A DNA stretch of 9,372 nt from positions 1-9,372 of the forward strand of contig JALRFG010000065.1 in NCBI GenBank assembly GCA_023253795.1. The letters run 5' to 3'. Of this stretch, positions 1-5,614 are shown piece after piece. Within the stretch, counting starts at the first letter, position 1, and the number at the start of each line of letters is the position of its first letter. Position numbers and translations under genes: made by a program. The notes under the pieces were generated by a model. It was not told the origin of the DNA and did no database searches. It saw only the letters and a list, made by a program, of their open reading frames with translations. The stretch comes from Methylocystis sp. Its GTDB lineage: Bacteria > Pseudomonadota > Alphaproteobacteria > Rhizobiales > Beijerinckiaceae.

Positions 1-53
1 CCGACGGCGCAGCTCTATAAAACGCTTCTCGCGTGGGCTAAACTCGAAATTAT

Positions 54-83
54 GTGACCTTATCTAGGCCAGCCCCTTATAAT
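54..83 (+). promoter_or_regulatory. Possible sigma-70-type promoter
   Basis: A perfect TATAAT lies at 78-83. GTGACC at 54-59 matches the -35 consensus TTGACA at four of six positions, with an 18-base spacer. Transcription would start near 90 and run rightwards. The first thing downstream is the antisense strand of the amide hydrolase; the nearest plus-strand gene is more than 1.4 kb away. It could drive an antisense or small RNA, or be a chance AT-rich match. Confidence 0.25.
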
Positions 84-114
84 TTAGCACGTTTTGTTTT
101 CATAGGAGATGGCT

Positions 115-133
115 CCAGCCGTTTTCCGGCTGG
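115..133. repeat. Perfect 7-bp stem-loop beyond the 3' end of the amide hydrolase
   Basis: CCAGCCG (115-121) and CGGCTGG (127-133) are perfect inverted repeats around a 5-base loop, TTTTC. It lies about 25 bases beyond the minus-strand stop codon, where a transcription terminator would be expected. There is no T-tract on either strand, so it is not a standard intrinsic terminator. It may be a weak terminator or an RNA-stabilising hairpin. Confidence 0.35.
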
Positions 134-157
134 TCGAACCGGCCGAAGACAGCAGGC

Positions 158-1198
158 TCATTGACCGATAAATTTGAAGGGCTCTGCCGGCGCAAATTTA
201 TCGGAAACCTCGCCCATGAAAATGGGACGATCCTTCAGATCGAGTTTGACGGGAACGCCGCCCGCTTTGAGATTGAGCTTGTCCAGATCGACCCAGAAGA
301 TCGACGGCGTGTAAGAGGACTCGAAGTAATAGCGTTTGGCTCGCGTATCGGAGACCGTGCGCCAGATGGTCGAGGCGATATTGGGTTGCTTCGGGTCGGC
401 GATGCCAAGCGGAACGGAGATCGCACGCATGAGCGAAAACACTGTCGCAGTGGCGAGCTTCGGGTCTTTTTCTTTTGGCGCCGCCGCCAGATTCCAGCTC
501 ATTCTGGCGAAGCGGTCCGATGCGCGCGCCGTGCCGGGCAGAAACTCCACGCCGCCGACCGTTTTCCAATAGGTGTCGATGGCCAGTTGCTGATCGTAGC
601 TGGGGGAATTTGTCATCACCCGATATTGGCCGCCATGGTGAATGACCAGCTTTCCACTGATCCATTCGAATATCGCGCTGTCTCCCGAGGCGTCGGAGAG
701 CGAGAGATGCCCCGCCGCCTTTCTGCCGCCCGGCAGGTCGGGCGCTACAAGAATAAAGGGCTCGCGTTGGAGAGCTTTGACCGCTTCAGCGACAGTTGCG
801 TAATTATCCAGCGCATATTGCGCGAGCGCGCCGATCGACAGCTTCGCTTTTCTGGATGTTGCAGGATCGCCGTAATCGGCCTCGACAAGATAAAGCACAT
901 TCGCCGCCAGCCCAGCGTCATTGACGCCGTCTACGGTCGCGAGATTATAGAATGAGCTGACGACAGATCCGTATTTGGATGTCCATGTGACTGCGCCGGA
1001 ACCAGCCCAGCCATTGCGTTTCATGCCACGCGGAAACGCCCACAGATCAGTTCCCGGGTCTTCTGTCCAATCCATCGTTCGTCCGACGATATAGGCGGCG
1101 TCGCCGGTCTCATAGACAATGCGCGTGCAGGCTTCCGCAGCCGGGCCGGCGAGACCGAGGAACAGCATCAGGAAAAGACGCAAGGGATATTTGTTCAT
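158..1198 (-). CDS. Exported linear amide C-N hydrolase (penicillin V acylase / choloylglycine hydrolase family)
   Basis: Predicted periplasmic Ntn hydrolase of 346 residues that would cleave a non-peptide amide bond; the substrate is unknown. A signal peptide (about residues 1-23) ends AEA, so cleavage would expose Cys24 as the N-terminal nucleophile, in the motif CTRI. The other expected active-site residues are present: Arg40 and Asp43 in GRTMDW, Asn100 in GLAANV, Asn197 in TNSP, and an Arg in ASDRF (Arg229). The spacing of Cys, Arg, Asp and TNSP matches bile salt hydrolase (Cys2, Arg18, Asp21, Asn175). The Cys is not in a lipobox, so a lipoprotein is unlikely. Length fits the family. The start is the ATG at 1198, the only one giving a proper signal peptide; a weak GAGAG lies about 10 bases upstream. 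Known family members hydrolyse penicillin V, conjugated bile acids or acyl-homoserine lactones. An N-acyl lipid substrate is possible given the ceramide operon nearby, but that is inference. Confidence 0.9.
   Translation of the reverse strand: MNKYPLRLFLMLFLGLAGPAAEACTRIVYETGDAAYIVGRTMDWTEDPGTDLWAFPRGMKRNGWAGSGAVTWTSKYGSVVSSFYNLATVDGVNDAGLAANVLYLVEADYGDPATSRKAKLSIGALAQYALDNYATVAEAVKALQREPFILVAPDLPGGRKAAGHLSLSDASGDSAIFEWISGKLVIHHGGQYRVMTNSPSYDQQLAIDTYWKTVGGVEFLPGTARASDRFARMSWNLAAAPKEKDPKLATATVFSLMRAISVPLGIADPKQPNIASTIWRTVSDTRAKRYYFESSYTPSIFWVDLDKLNLKAGGVPVKLDLKDRPIFMGEVSDKFAPAEPFKFIGQ
165..204. repeat. Perfect 11-bp inverted repeat inside the 3' end of the amide hydrolase
   Basis: CCGATAAATTT (165-175) and AAATTTATCGG (194-204) are exact inverted repeats separated by 18 bases. 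They lie within the last 16 codons of the minus-strand gene, and the two arms encode the similar peptides SDKF and FKFIG. It could form an mRNA hairpin at the end of the transcript or be an accident of the coding sequence. It is not followed by a T-run. Confidence 0.5.
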
Positions 1199-1517
1199 TG
1201 CGGTGACGCTCTCGCAGGGTTGTTCAAATTCTTTGCATCAGTTTAACGCGACCCCGTCGCAAGAGGCATGGTGTCTGTTTCCTACAATGAATGCAAGCGC
1301 ATCGTATGAAGAGGGCCGGGCATAAGCTGTCGCTGATGTGATGAGCATGCCGACCAGCCTGCGTCGGCGGCCGATTGACTCGGCCGTCGGTCTGGCCATG
1401 ATGTGTCCAGGCCAAGAGGTAAAAACTTTGCCGATGATGATGCATGCCGCGTCGCGGATGGATGATCAAAACGACAATATCTGTTTAATGCGATTTCGAT
1501 AATTCAGGGAGACGATC
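1199..1517. promoter_or_regulatory. 319-base divergent intergenic region
   Basis: This gap separates the minus-strand amide hydrolase from the plus-strand small protein, so promoters for both should lie here. I find no convincing -35/-10 pair for either. GATAAT at 1498-1503 resembles a -10 box, but no good -35 lies at the right distance and it is very close to the 1518 start. Two small perfect hairpins are present: GCGAC/GTCGC around a 3-base loop (1248-1260) and CGGCCGA/TCGGCCG (1368-1386, listed separately). No gene or structured RNA is recognised. Confidence 0.45.
1368..1386. repeat. Perfect 7-bp stem-loop in the intergenic region
   Basis: CGGCCGA (1368-1374) and TCGGCCG (1380-1386) pair around the 5-base loop TTGAC. 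No T-tract follows on either strand. It lies between two divergent genes, so it is more likely a protein-binding dyad or chance in GC-rich DNA than a terminator. Confidence 0.3.
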
Positions 1518-1766
1518 ATGATCCTGCGCACTACCTTTATCCTCACGGCGCTGGCGCTCGGCGTCACAGGCGCATACGCGAAAAACACGCATGCGAAAGT
1601 AGAATCTTTCCAGCACTCCGGCGGGCGCCATACCGAAAATCACCGCCATGTTCAGCGCTGGGATAATATGTATCCCGGAGCCGCCAGACATTCCGGCTCG
1701 AATCATAGCCAAGGCTATGTGCGCAACTCTGGCCCGCGTTTTCATGGTTCGCACCGGGACTGGTGA
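1518..1766 (+). CDS. Small exported histidine-rich protein, function unknown
   Basis: An 82-residue protein whose family I do not recognise. The first 21 residues look like a Sec signal peptide (charged start, hydrophobic core, AYA before the predicted cut). The predicted mature part of about 61 residues carries nine histidines and many Gly, Ser, Asn and Arg, with no cysteine, and ends HRDW. It would be a soluble, probably disordered, basic periplasmic peptide. The histidines could bind metal ions such as Ni, Cu or Zn, but there is no defined metal-site motif. The start is supported by AGGGAGA at 1506-1512, five bases before the ATG. It is monocistronic as far as seen, convergent with the flippase-like gene with 7 bases between them. 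Confidence that it is a real gene rests on the signal peptide plus the ribosome binding site. Confidence 0.65.
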   Translation: MILRTTFILTALALGVTGAYAKNTHAKVESFQHSGGRHTENHRHVQRWDNMYPGAARHSGSNHSQGYVRNSGPRFHGSHRDW

Positions 1767-1776
1767 TCGGGGATCA
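1764..1776. repeat. Small palindrome spanning two convergent stop codons
   Basis: TGATC GGG GATCA is a perfect 5-bp inverted repeat. Its left arm contains the TGA stop of the histidine-rich protein and its right arm the TGA stop (tca on the plus strand) of the flippase-like gene. It has no T-tract. It may help end convergent transcripts or be coincidence. Confidence 0.25.
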
Positions 1777-2751
1777 ATCCGCCGTTTCTGATGCAAGCCG
1801 GCGCAAAAACTCGCGACAGAGAAATGCGAGCGCGATGCAGCTGTGCGGCGTTGTGATAACGAAATGATAAGCCAGTGCCGCCGATAGAGCTTCTTCCTTG
1901 TTCGCGCCAAGAACGGCGACGAGATAGGTCGTGATCCCCGCTTCGACGACGCCGAGGCCCGCCGGACTGGCGGGCACGGCGATCGCCAGAGCGATGATCA
2001 GCAGCAGCGTGATGGCGCCGAAGATGTCGGGGCCGGCGCCGTGCAGAAAGGCGTTGAAGGCGTAGGTTGCGAGCGACATATTGCTCAGCCACAACGCCGC
2101 AGTGAACGCAGTCGCGCGTCCGATTGGATGATCAAGCGCCGCAAGATCGGCGCGCGCGCTTTGCGCATCGAAGCCCAGAGACGCCAAAACCGGCCAGTCT
2201 TCGAGATGGCGGGCGATTTTTTCCGCGTTCATTCGGATCAGATACAGGCCGACGGCGCCAAGCGCGCCGATCAGACATAGCGGCGCCAGCATCCGAAAAT
2301 CGATGACGCCGGTTCCGGCTCCAAGCACAACGATAAGCGCCAGAATAATAATCGCGGCGAGATCGTAGAGTTTTTCGATGACGACCGAAACGCCCAATGC
2401 ACCGATCGGATAATCGAAGACGGTGTGTCCGATATAAATTTTCGCGCCTTCGCCGAGTCTGAACGGCAGGAGACTATTGAGCGTAAAACCGGTCGTGGTG
2501 ATGATGAAGCAGGGGAAGAGCCTGCCGCCCAATATTGTCGCGAGCCGGGCCGAATAAAACGTCAGCGAAAAAAGATTGATCGCCATGGCGGTTAAAATCG
2601 CCTTTGGCGGAATGGCTCCGAGCGCCTGCAGCAGTTGCGCCAGATCGATATTGTCGCGCACCCACCAGGCGAGATAGGCGAAAAAGCAGAGATTAAAAAC
2701 AATCAGCGCCGGGCTTTTGTGTTTGGCCACGGCTTTAAGATGTTTTTTCAT
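1774..2751 (-). CDS. Flippase-like integral membrane protein (lysylphosphatidylglycerol synthase TM family, UPF0104)
   Basis: A polytopic inner-membrane protein of 325 residues, without the soluble lysyl-transferase domain of full MprF. Hydrophobic segments occur at about 15-31, 50-66, 80-96, 128-146, 155-171, 214-230, 244-260, 268-282 and 295-312. Family motifs are visible: NSLLPFRLGEG (92-102, with the Arg and Gly-Glu), VVIEKLYDL (123-131), and PASPAGLGVVEAG (260-272). Relatives include the flippase half of MprF, AglD-like proteins and hopanoid-cluster HpnL; they are thought to move or present lipids. I chose the ATG at 2751 rather than the in-frame codon at 2832, because the extra 27 residues are arginine-rich and would overlap ccmB. 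The gene begins 19 bases after the ccmB stop on the same strand, so it is probably co-transcribed with ccmA-ccmB. The cargo is unknown. A role in moving ceramides or glycolipids is a guess from the neighbouring sphingolipid operon. Confidence 0.85.
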   Translation of the reverse strand: MKKHLKAVAKHKSPALIVFNLCFFAYLAWWVRDNIDLAQLLQALGAIPPKAILTAMAINLFSLTFYSARLATILGGRLFPCFIITTTGFTLNSLLPFRLGEGAKIYIGHTVFDYPIGALGVSVVIEKLYDLAAIIILALIVVLGAGTGVIDFRMLAPLCLIGALGAVGLYLIRMNAEKIARHLEDWPVLASLGFDAQSARADLAALDHPIGRATAFTAALWLSNMSLATYAFNAFLHGAGPDIFGAITLLLIIALAIAVPASPAGLGVVEAGITTYLVAVLGANKEEALSAALAYHFVITTPHSCIALAFLCREFLRRLASETAD

Positions 2752-2770
2752 GATCTGGCGGCGCCGAAGC

Positions 2771-3442
2771 CTATTCGCCGAGATGGCGCAGCGCCGCCGC
2801 CGCCGCGAAGGGGCATAGCGCGACAGCGACAAGCGTGATCGCGCACAGAATAGCGAAAGGCGAGAAGAAGGGCACCGTGCCGCCCGCCGCCGCTTCCGCC
2901 GCCGAGACGCCGAAGATCAGCACAGGAATGGTCAGCGGCAACACCAGCAGCGCCATCAGCAGGCCGCCGCGCCGCACCGTCACCGTGGCGGCGGCGCCAA
3001 TCGCGCCGATCAGGGTCAGCGCCGGCGTGCCGACCAGCAAGGTTGCGACGACGCCGAGAAGCGCCATGCGTTCCTGTTGCAGCATCAGGCCAAGAAACGG
3101 CGCAGCGACGATCAGCGGCAGGCCGGTCGCCATCCAGTGCGCGGCGCATTTGATCAGTACCGCCAGCTCCAGCGGCGTGTCGCCCAGATGCAGCAAATCG
3201 AGCGAGCCATCCTCGGCGTCGGCCTGAAACAGGCGGTCGAAGGCGAGCAGGCTCGCCAGCAGGGCGGCGATCCACAACACGGCGGGGCCGATCCGCGCCA
3301 GAAGATTCGGGTCGGGGCCGACGGCGAAGGGCACGATCACCACCAGCGTCAGGAAGAACACCACGCCCATGGCGCCCGAACCGCCGATGCGGCGGGCGAT
3401 TCGCCACTCGCGCAAAAACAGGGCGAAAAGCGGAGAGGTCAT
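2771..3442 (-). CDS. ccmB: Heme exporter membrane subunit CcmB
   Basis: Membrane permease subunit of the CcmABCD complex of cytochrome c maturation System I. CcmAB use ATP to release holo-CcmE from CcmC so that heme can be passed on to apocytochromes in the periplasm. The protein is 223 residues, the usual CcmB length, with about six hydrophobic segments (roughly 23-41, 52-68, 97-118, 128-150, 161-180, 193-214). Typical features are the N-terminal FLREWR, the LFQADAEDGSLDLL stretch (71-84) and LVLPLTIPVLIFGV (166-179). The start ATG (3442-3440) overlaps the ccmA stop in an ATGA arrangement, which fixes the start and implies translational coupling. Longer in-frame extensions to the right lie inside ccmA and are discarded. 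ccmC does not follow; the flippase-like gene takes that position. Confidence 0.93.
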   Translation of the reverse strand: MTSPLFALFLREWRIARRIGGSGAMGVVFFLTLVVIVPFAVGPDPNLLARIGPAVLWIAALLASLLAFDRLFQADAEDGSLDLLHLGDTPLELAVLIKCAAHWMATGLPLIVAAPFLGLMLQQERMALLGVVATLLVGTPALTLIGAIGAAATVTVRRGGLLMALLVLPLTIPVLIFGVSAAEAAAGGTVPFFSPFAILCAITLVAVALCPFAAAAALRHLGE

Positions 3443-4125
3443 GACCGCACCCCCAGCGCCAGTTCGATGACCCCGTCCAGCCCGAGCGGCTCGTGCGTCG
3501 CCGCGACAATCAGGCCGCCCTGTGCGCAATGCGCCTGCATCACGCCGGCGATTTTCTCCCGCGACGCGCGGTCGAGCGCCGTCAGCGGCTCGTCCAGCAG
3601 CCAGAGCGGCCGGTAAGCCACGAGCAGCCGGGCCAGCGCCGCGCGCCGTTTCTGGCCGGCGGAGAGGGCGCCAAAGGGCGCATGGAGCGCGTGGGAAAGA
3701 CCGACGGCCGCCAACGCCTCTGCGGTCGGCCAACTGCGCGGGTCTTGCCCGCCGCCAAGATAAGACGCCCAGAAATCAAGGTTTTCTGAAACGCTGAGGG
3801 CCGCCTTCATGCCATCGGCGTGGGCGAGATAATGCGCCTGGCGCGGCAGGTCGACATCCGGCGGACCGCCTTCCAGCGTGATGGTTCCTTCCTCAGGCGG
3901 CAGCAGGCCGGCCAAAGCGCGCAGCAGGGTCGATTTGCCGACGCCGTTCCGCCCGGTCACCACCAGCGCCGCGCCGCTCGCCAGATGAAAGTCAACATTT
4001 TCCAGAACCCGTCGTCCGCCCCGCATCACGCAGAGCCCCGAGACCTGCAGTCGCAGGGGCGCGGCGAAATCTCCCGGCGGCGGCGGGGCGGGGCGCATTT
4101 CGGGACGGGCGACGGTCTGAGTCAT
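3439..4125 (-). CDS. ccmA: Cytochrome c biogenesis ATP-binding protein CcmA
   Basis: ABC ATPase that pairs with CcmB in cytochrome c maturation, on the cytoplasmic face of the membrane. The 228-residue protein has all nucleotide-binding motifs: Walker A GRNGVGKST (58-66), signature LSAGQKRR (154-161; CcmA proteins often carry SAGQ in place of SGGQ), Walker B LWLLDEP (174-180) and switch His211 in ATHEP. The start is placed at the ATG at 4125. An in-frame ATG at 4260 would add 45 residues, overlap the divergent gene and extend past the normal family N-terminus. A downstream ATG at 4098 is also possible, since the first 24 residues are proline-rich and poorly conserved-looking. No strong Shine-Dalgarno sequence precedes either. 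It is the first gene of a minus-strand operon with ccmB. Confidence 0.93.
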   Translation of the reverse strand: MTQTVARPEMRPAPPPPGDFAAPLRLQVSGLCVMRGGRRVLENVDFHLASGAALVVTGRNGVGKSTLLRALAGLLPPEEGTITLEGGPPDVDLPRQAHYLAHADGMKAALSVSENLDFWASYLGGGQDPRSWPTAEALAAVGLSHALHAPFGALSAGQKRRAALARLLVAYRPLWLLDEPLTALDRASREKIAGVMQAHCAQGGLIVAATHEPLGLDGVIELALGVRS

Positions 4126-4258
4126 CAGGGAATCAATAAAGAAAGCGGCCCAGAGACGCCAGAGCCGCAAGACTGGCGCCGGCGCGGCGGGGGTGATAAG
4201 CAACGCCTTCAATCCTTGGGCGCCGCAGTGATTTGCGCCCCGCATTGTCACGGCGCGC
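4126..4258. promoter_or_regulatory. Shared divergent control region, ccmA / sphingolipid operon
   Basis: These 133 bases separate the two divergent starts, so promoters for both operons are expected here or just inside the genes. I do not see a convincing -35/-10 pair on either strand, nor a clear operator dyad. The assignment rests on gene orientation alone. Confidence 0.35.
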
Positions 4259-5575
4259 ATGGCGCCCGTCAGGACAGGGACTGCGACCTACGTGAGCAAA
4301 CACAGAAGCCTTTCGGATTTCGCGACGCGTCGTTTCCGTTTTGCCGGAAGCGCTTTGCTGGAGCTGAACGATCCGTTTTTCGCCCAGCTCGACAAACTGC
4401 GCGCCGACCTCGCCGCCGAAGGCAAAGGTTTCGTCAGTTTCGCCAATTACGATTACCTTGGTCTGGCCGGCCATCCCCGGATCAAGGCCGAGGCCAAGCG
4501 CGAGATCGACGATCTGGGCATTGGCGCCCTGGCGTCGCGTCTGGTCGGCGGCGAACGGTCGACTCATAAACAGTTCGAAGCGGAAATCGCCGAATTCATC
4601 GGCATGGAAAGCGCGCTGACGCTGGTTTCCGGCTATCTCGCCAATGTCACCACCATCGCCTGGCTGATGAATGGCAAGCGCGACGCCATTTTCATCGACG
4701 AGCTGGCGCATAACAGCATTGTGTCCGGCACCGATGGCGCGGTGGCGGAGGTGATCAAGTTCCGTCACAACGATCTCGATCATCTTGAACATCTGCTTCA
4801 GCGCAAGCGCGAAGATTATCGCAATGTGCTGATCGTCGTCGAAGGCGTTTACAGCATGGACGGCGACACCGCCGATCTGCCGCGCCTGCTTGAGATCCGT
4901 GACCGTTACGGCGTCTGGCTGCTGGTGGACGAAGCCCATTCGCTGGGCGTTCTCGGCAAGACTGGACGCGGCCTCGCCGAACATCAGGGCGTCGACGCCG
5001 CGCGCATCGATCTCGTCGTCGGCACGCTGTCGAAATCGCTCGCCACCTGCGGCGGCTATGTCTGCGCCAAAAAAAGCGTCATCGACTGGCTGCGCTTCAC
5101 TTTGCCGGGCTTCGTCTACAGCGTCGGCCTGTCGCCGGTGATCCTGACGGCGGCGCGCACCGCCTTGAAGCTCATGCAGGAGGAGACCTGGCGCATCGAC
5201 AAGCTCGCCGCCAACGCTGAGCTGTTCCGTCAGGTGGCGCATGAAAATGGCTTCTCGACAGGGCCGGCGATCGGCCGCGGCGTTGTGCCGATTCTGTTTG
5301 AGAGCGATATCGAGACGATGTGGGCCGCGCAGCATCTGCTGGAGCAGGGCTATTATGTCCCGCCGGTGGTGCGCATCGGCGTGCCGAAGGATGGCCCGCG
5401 CCTCCGCTTCTTCTTCTCCGCCAATCACACCGAGGCGGAAATCCGGGGCGTCATCGCCTGTCTCAAGAAGATCCCGCCCGTCAGCGAAGAGGCCCAGCGG
5501 ATCGTCGCCGAGGCGATGGCGGGGTTGACCAGCCGCAAGGCGTCCGCTGTGGAGAGCGTAGCCGCGTCATCATGA
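4259..5575 (+). CDS. spt: Alpha-oxoamine synthase, probable serine palmitoyltransferase
   Basis: PLP-dependent enzyme of 438 residues, proposed to join serine to an acyl thioester with loss of CO2, giving 3-ketosphinganine, the first step of sphingolipid synthesis. Fold-type I landmarks are present: NYDYLGL (63-69), ASRLVGGERSTHKQFE (92-107), a PLP-stacking His151 in DELAHNS, DEAHSLG (Asp224, His227), the Schiff-base lysine Lys259 in TLSKSLATCGGY, and a C-terminal GPRLRFFFSANHTE with the Arg expected to hold the substrate carboxylate. The sequence alone does not separate it cleanly from 8-amino-7-oxononanoate synthase, 2-amino-3-ketobutyrate ligase or 5-aminolevulinate synthase. The preference for serine palmitoyltransferase comes from the downstream DEGS-like and FA2H-like genes. 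The ATG at 4259 lacks a Shine-Dalgarno sequence; a GTG at 4292 with AGGGA 11 bases upstream is an alternative start. It is the first gene of the operon, 39 bases before the next gene. Confidence 0.85.
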   Translation: MAPVRTGTATYVSKHRSLSDFATRRFRFAGSALLELNDPFFAQLDKLRADLAAEGKGFVSFANYDYLGLAGHPRIKAEAKREIDDLGIGALASRLVGGERSTHKQFEAEIAEFIGMESALTLVSGYLANVTTIAWLMNGKRDAIFIDELAHNSIVSGTDGAVAEVIKFRHNDLDHLEHLLQRKREDYRNVLIVVEGVYSMDGDTADLPRLLEIRDRYGVWLLVDEAHSLGVLGKTGRGLAEHQGVDAARIDLVVGTLSKSLATCGGYVCAKKSVIDWLRFTLPGFVYSVGLSPVILTAARTALKLMQEETWRIDKLAANAELFRQVAHENGFSTGPAIGRGVVPILFESDIETMWAAQHLLEQGYYVPPVVRIGVPKDGPRLRFFFSANHTEAEIRGVIACLKKIPPVSEEAQRIVAEAMAGLTSRKASAVESVAASS

Positions 5576-5614
5576 CGCTTTCGCTCTTCCCGACTGATCT
5601 TTAGGACTGACGCC

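Larger units (their letters stand above)
1..157. other. Non-coding left edge, with a promoter-like box and a hairpin
   Basis: I see no convincing gene in this stretch. It lies beyond the 3' end of the minus-strand amide hydrolase. It contains a perfect TATAAT on the plus strand and a small perfect stem-loop, both listed separately. A short frame starting with ATG at 109 (20 codons, ending at 171) has AGGAG directly against the start codon with no usable spacing, so I do not call it a gene. Any gene to the left lies outside the window. Confidence 0.5.

Noticed and set aside
109..171. 20-codon frame preceded by AGGAG
   Set aside because: The AGGAG abuts the ATG with no spacing, the frame runs through the hairpin, and the peptide has no features.
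161..955. Open frame of 264 codons on the plus strand opposite the amide hydrolase
   Set aside because: It is opposite a gene with a complete active site and signal peptide. The translation is Arg-rich with no domain.
2752..2832. N-terminal extension of the flippase-like protein
   Set aside because: The 27 extra residues are arginine-rich antisense-like sequence overlapping the end of ccmB. The lysine-rich start at 2751, just before the first membrane segment, fits the family.
4126..4260. N-terminal extension of CcmA to an ATG at 4260
   Set aside because: It adds 45 residues ahead of the normal CcmA start, overlaps the divergent gene's start codon and has no ribosome binding site.
4133..5428. 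Long open frame (431 codons) on the minus strand opposite the alpha-oxoamine synthase
   Set aside because: It is the mirror of a strongly conserved PLP enzyme. Its translation is rich in Arg, Asp, His and Gln without recognisable domains, as expected from antisense of GC-rich codons.
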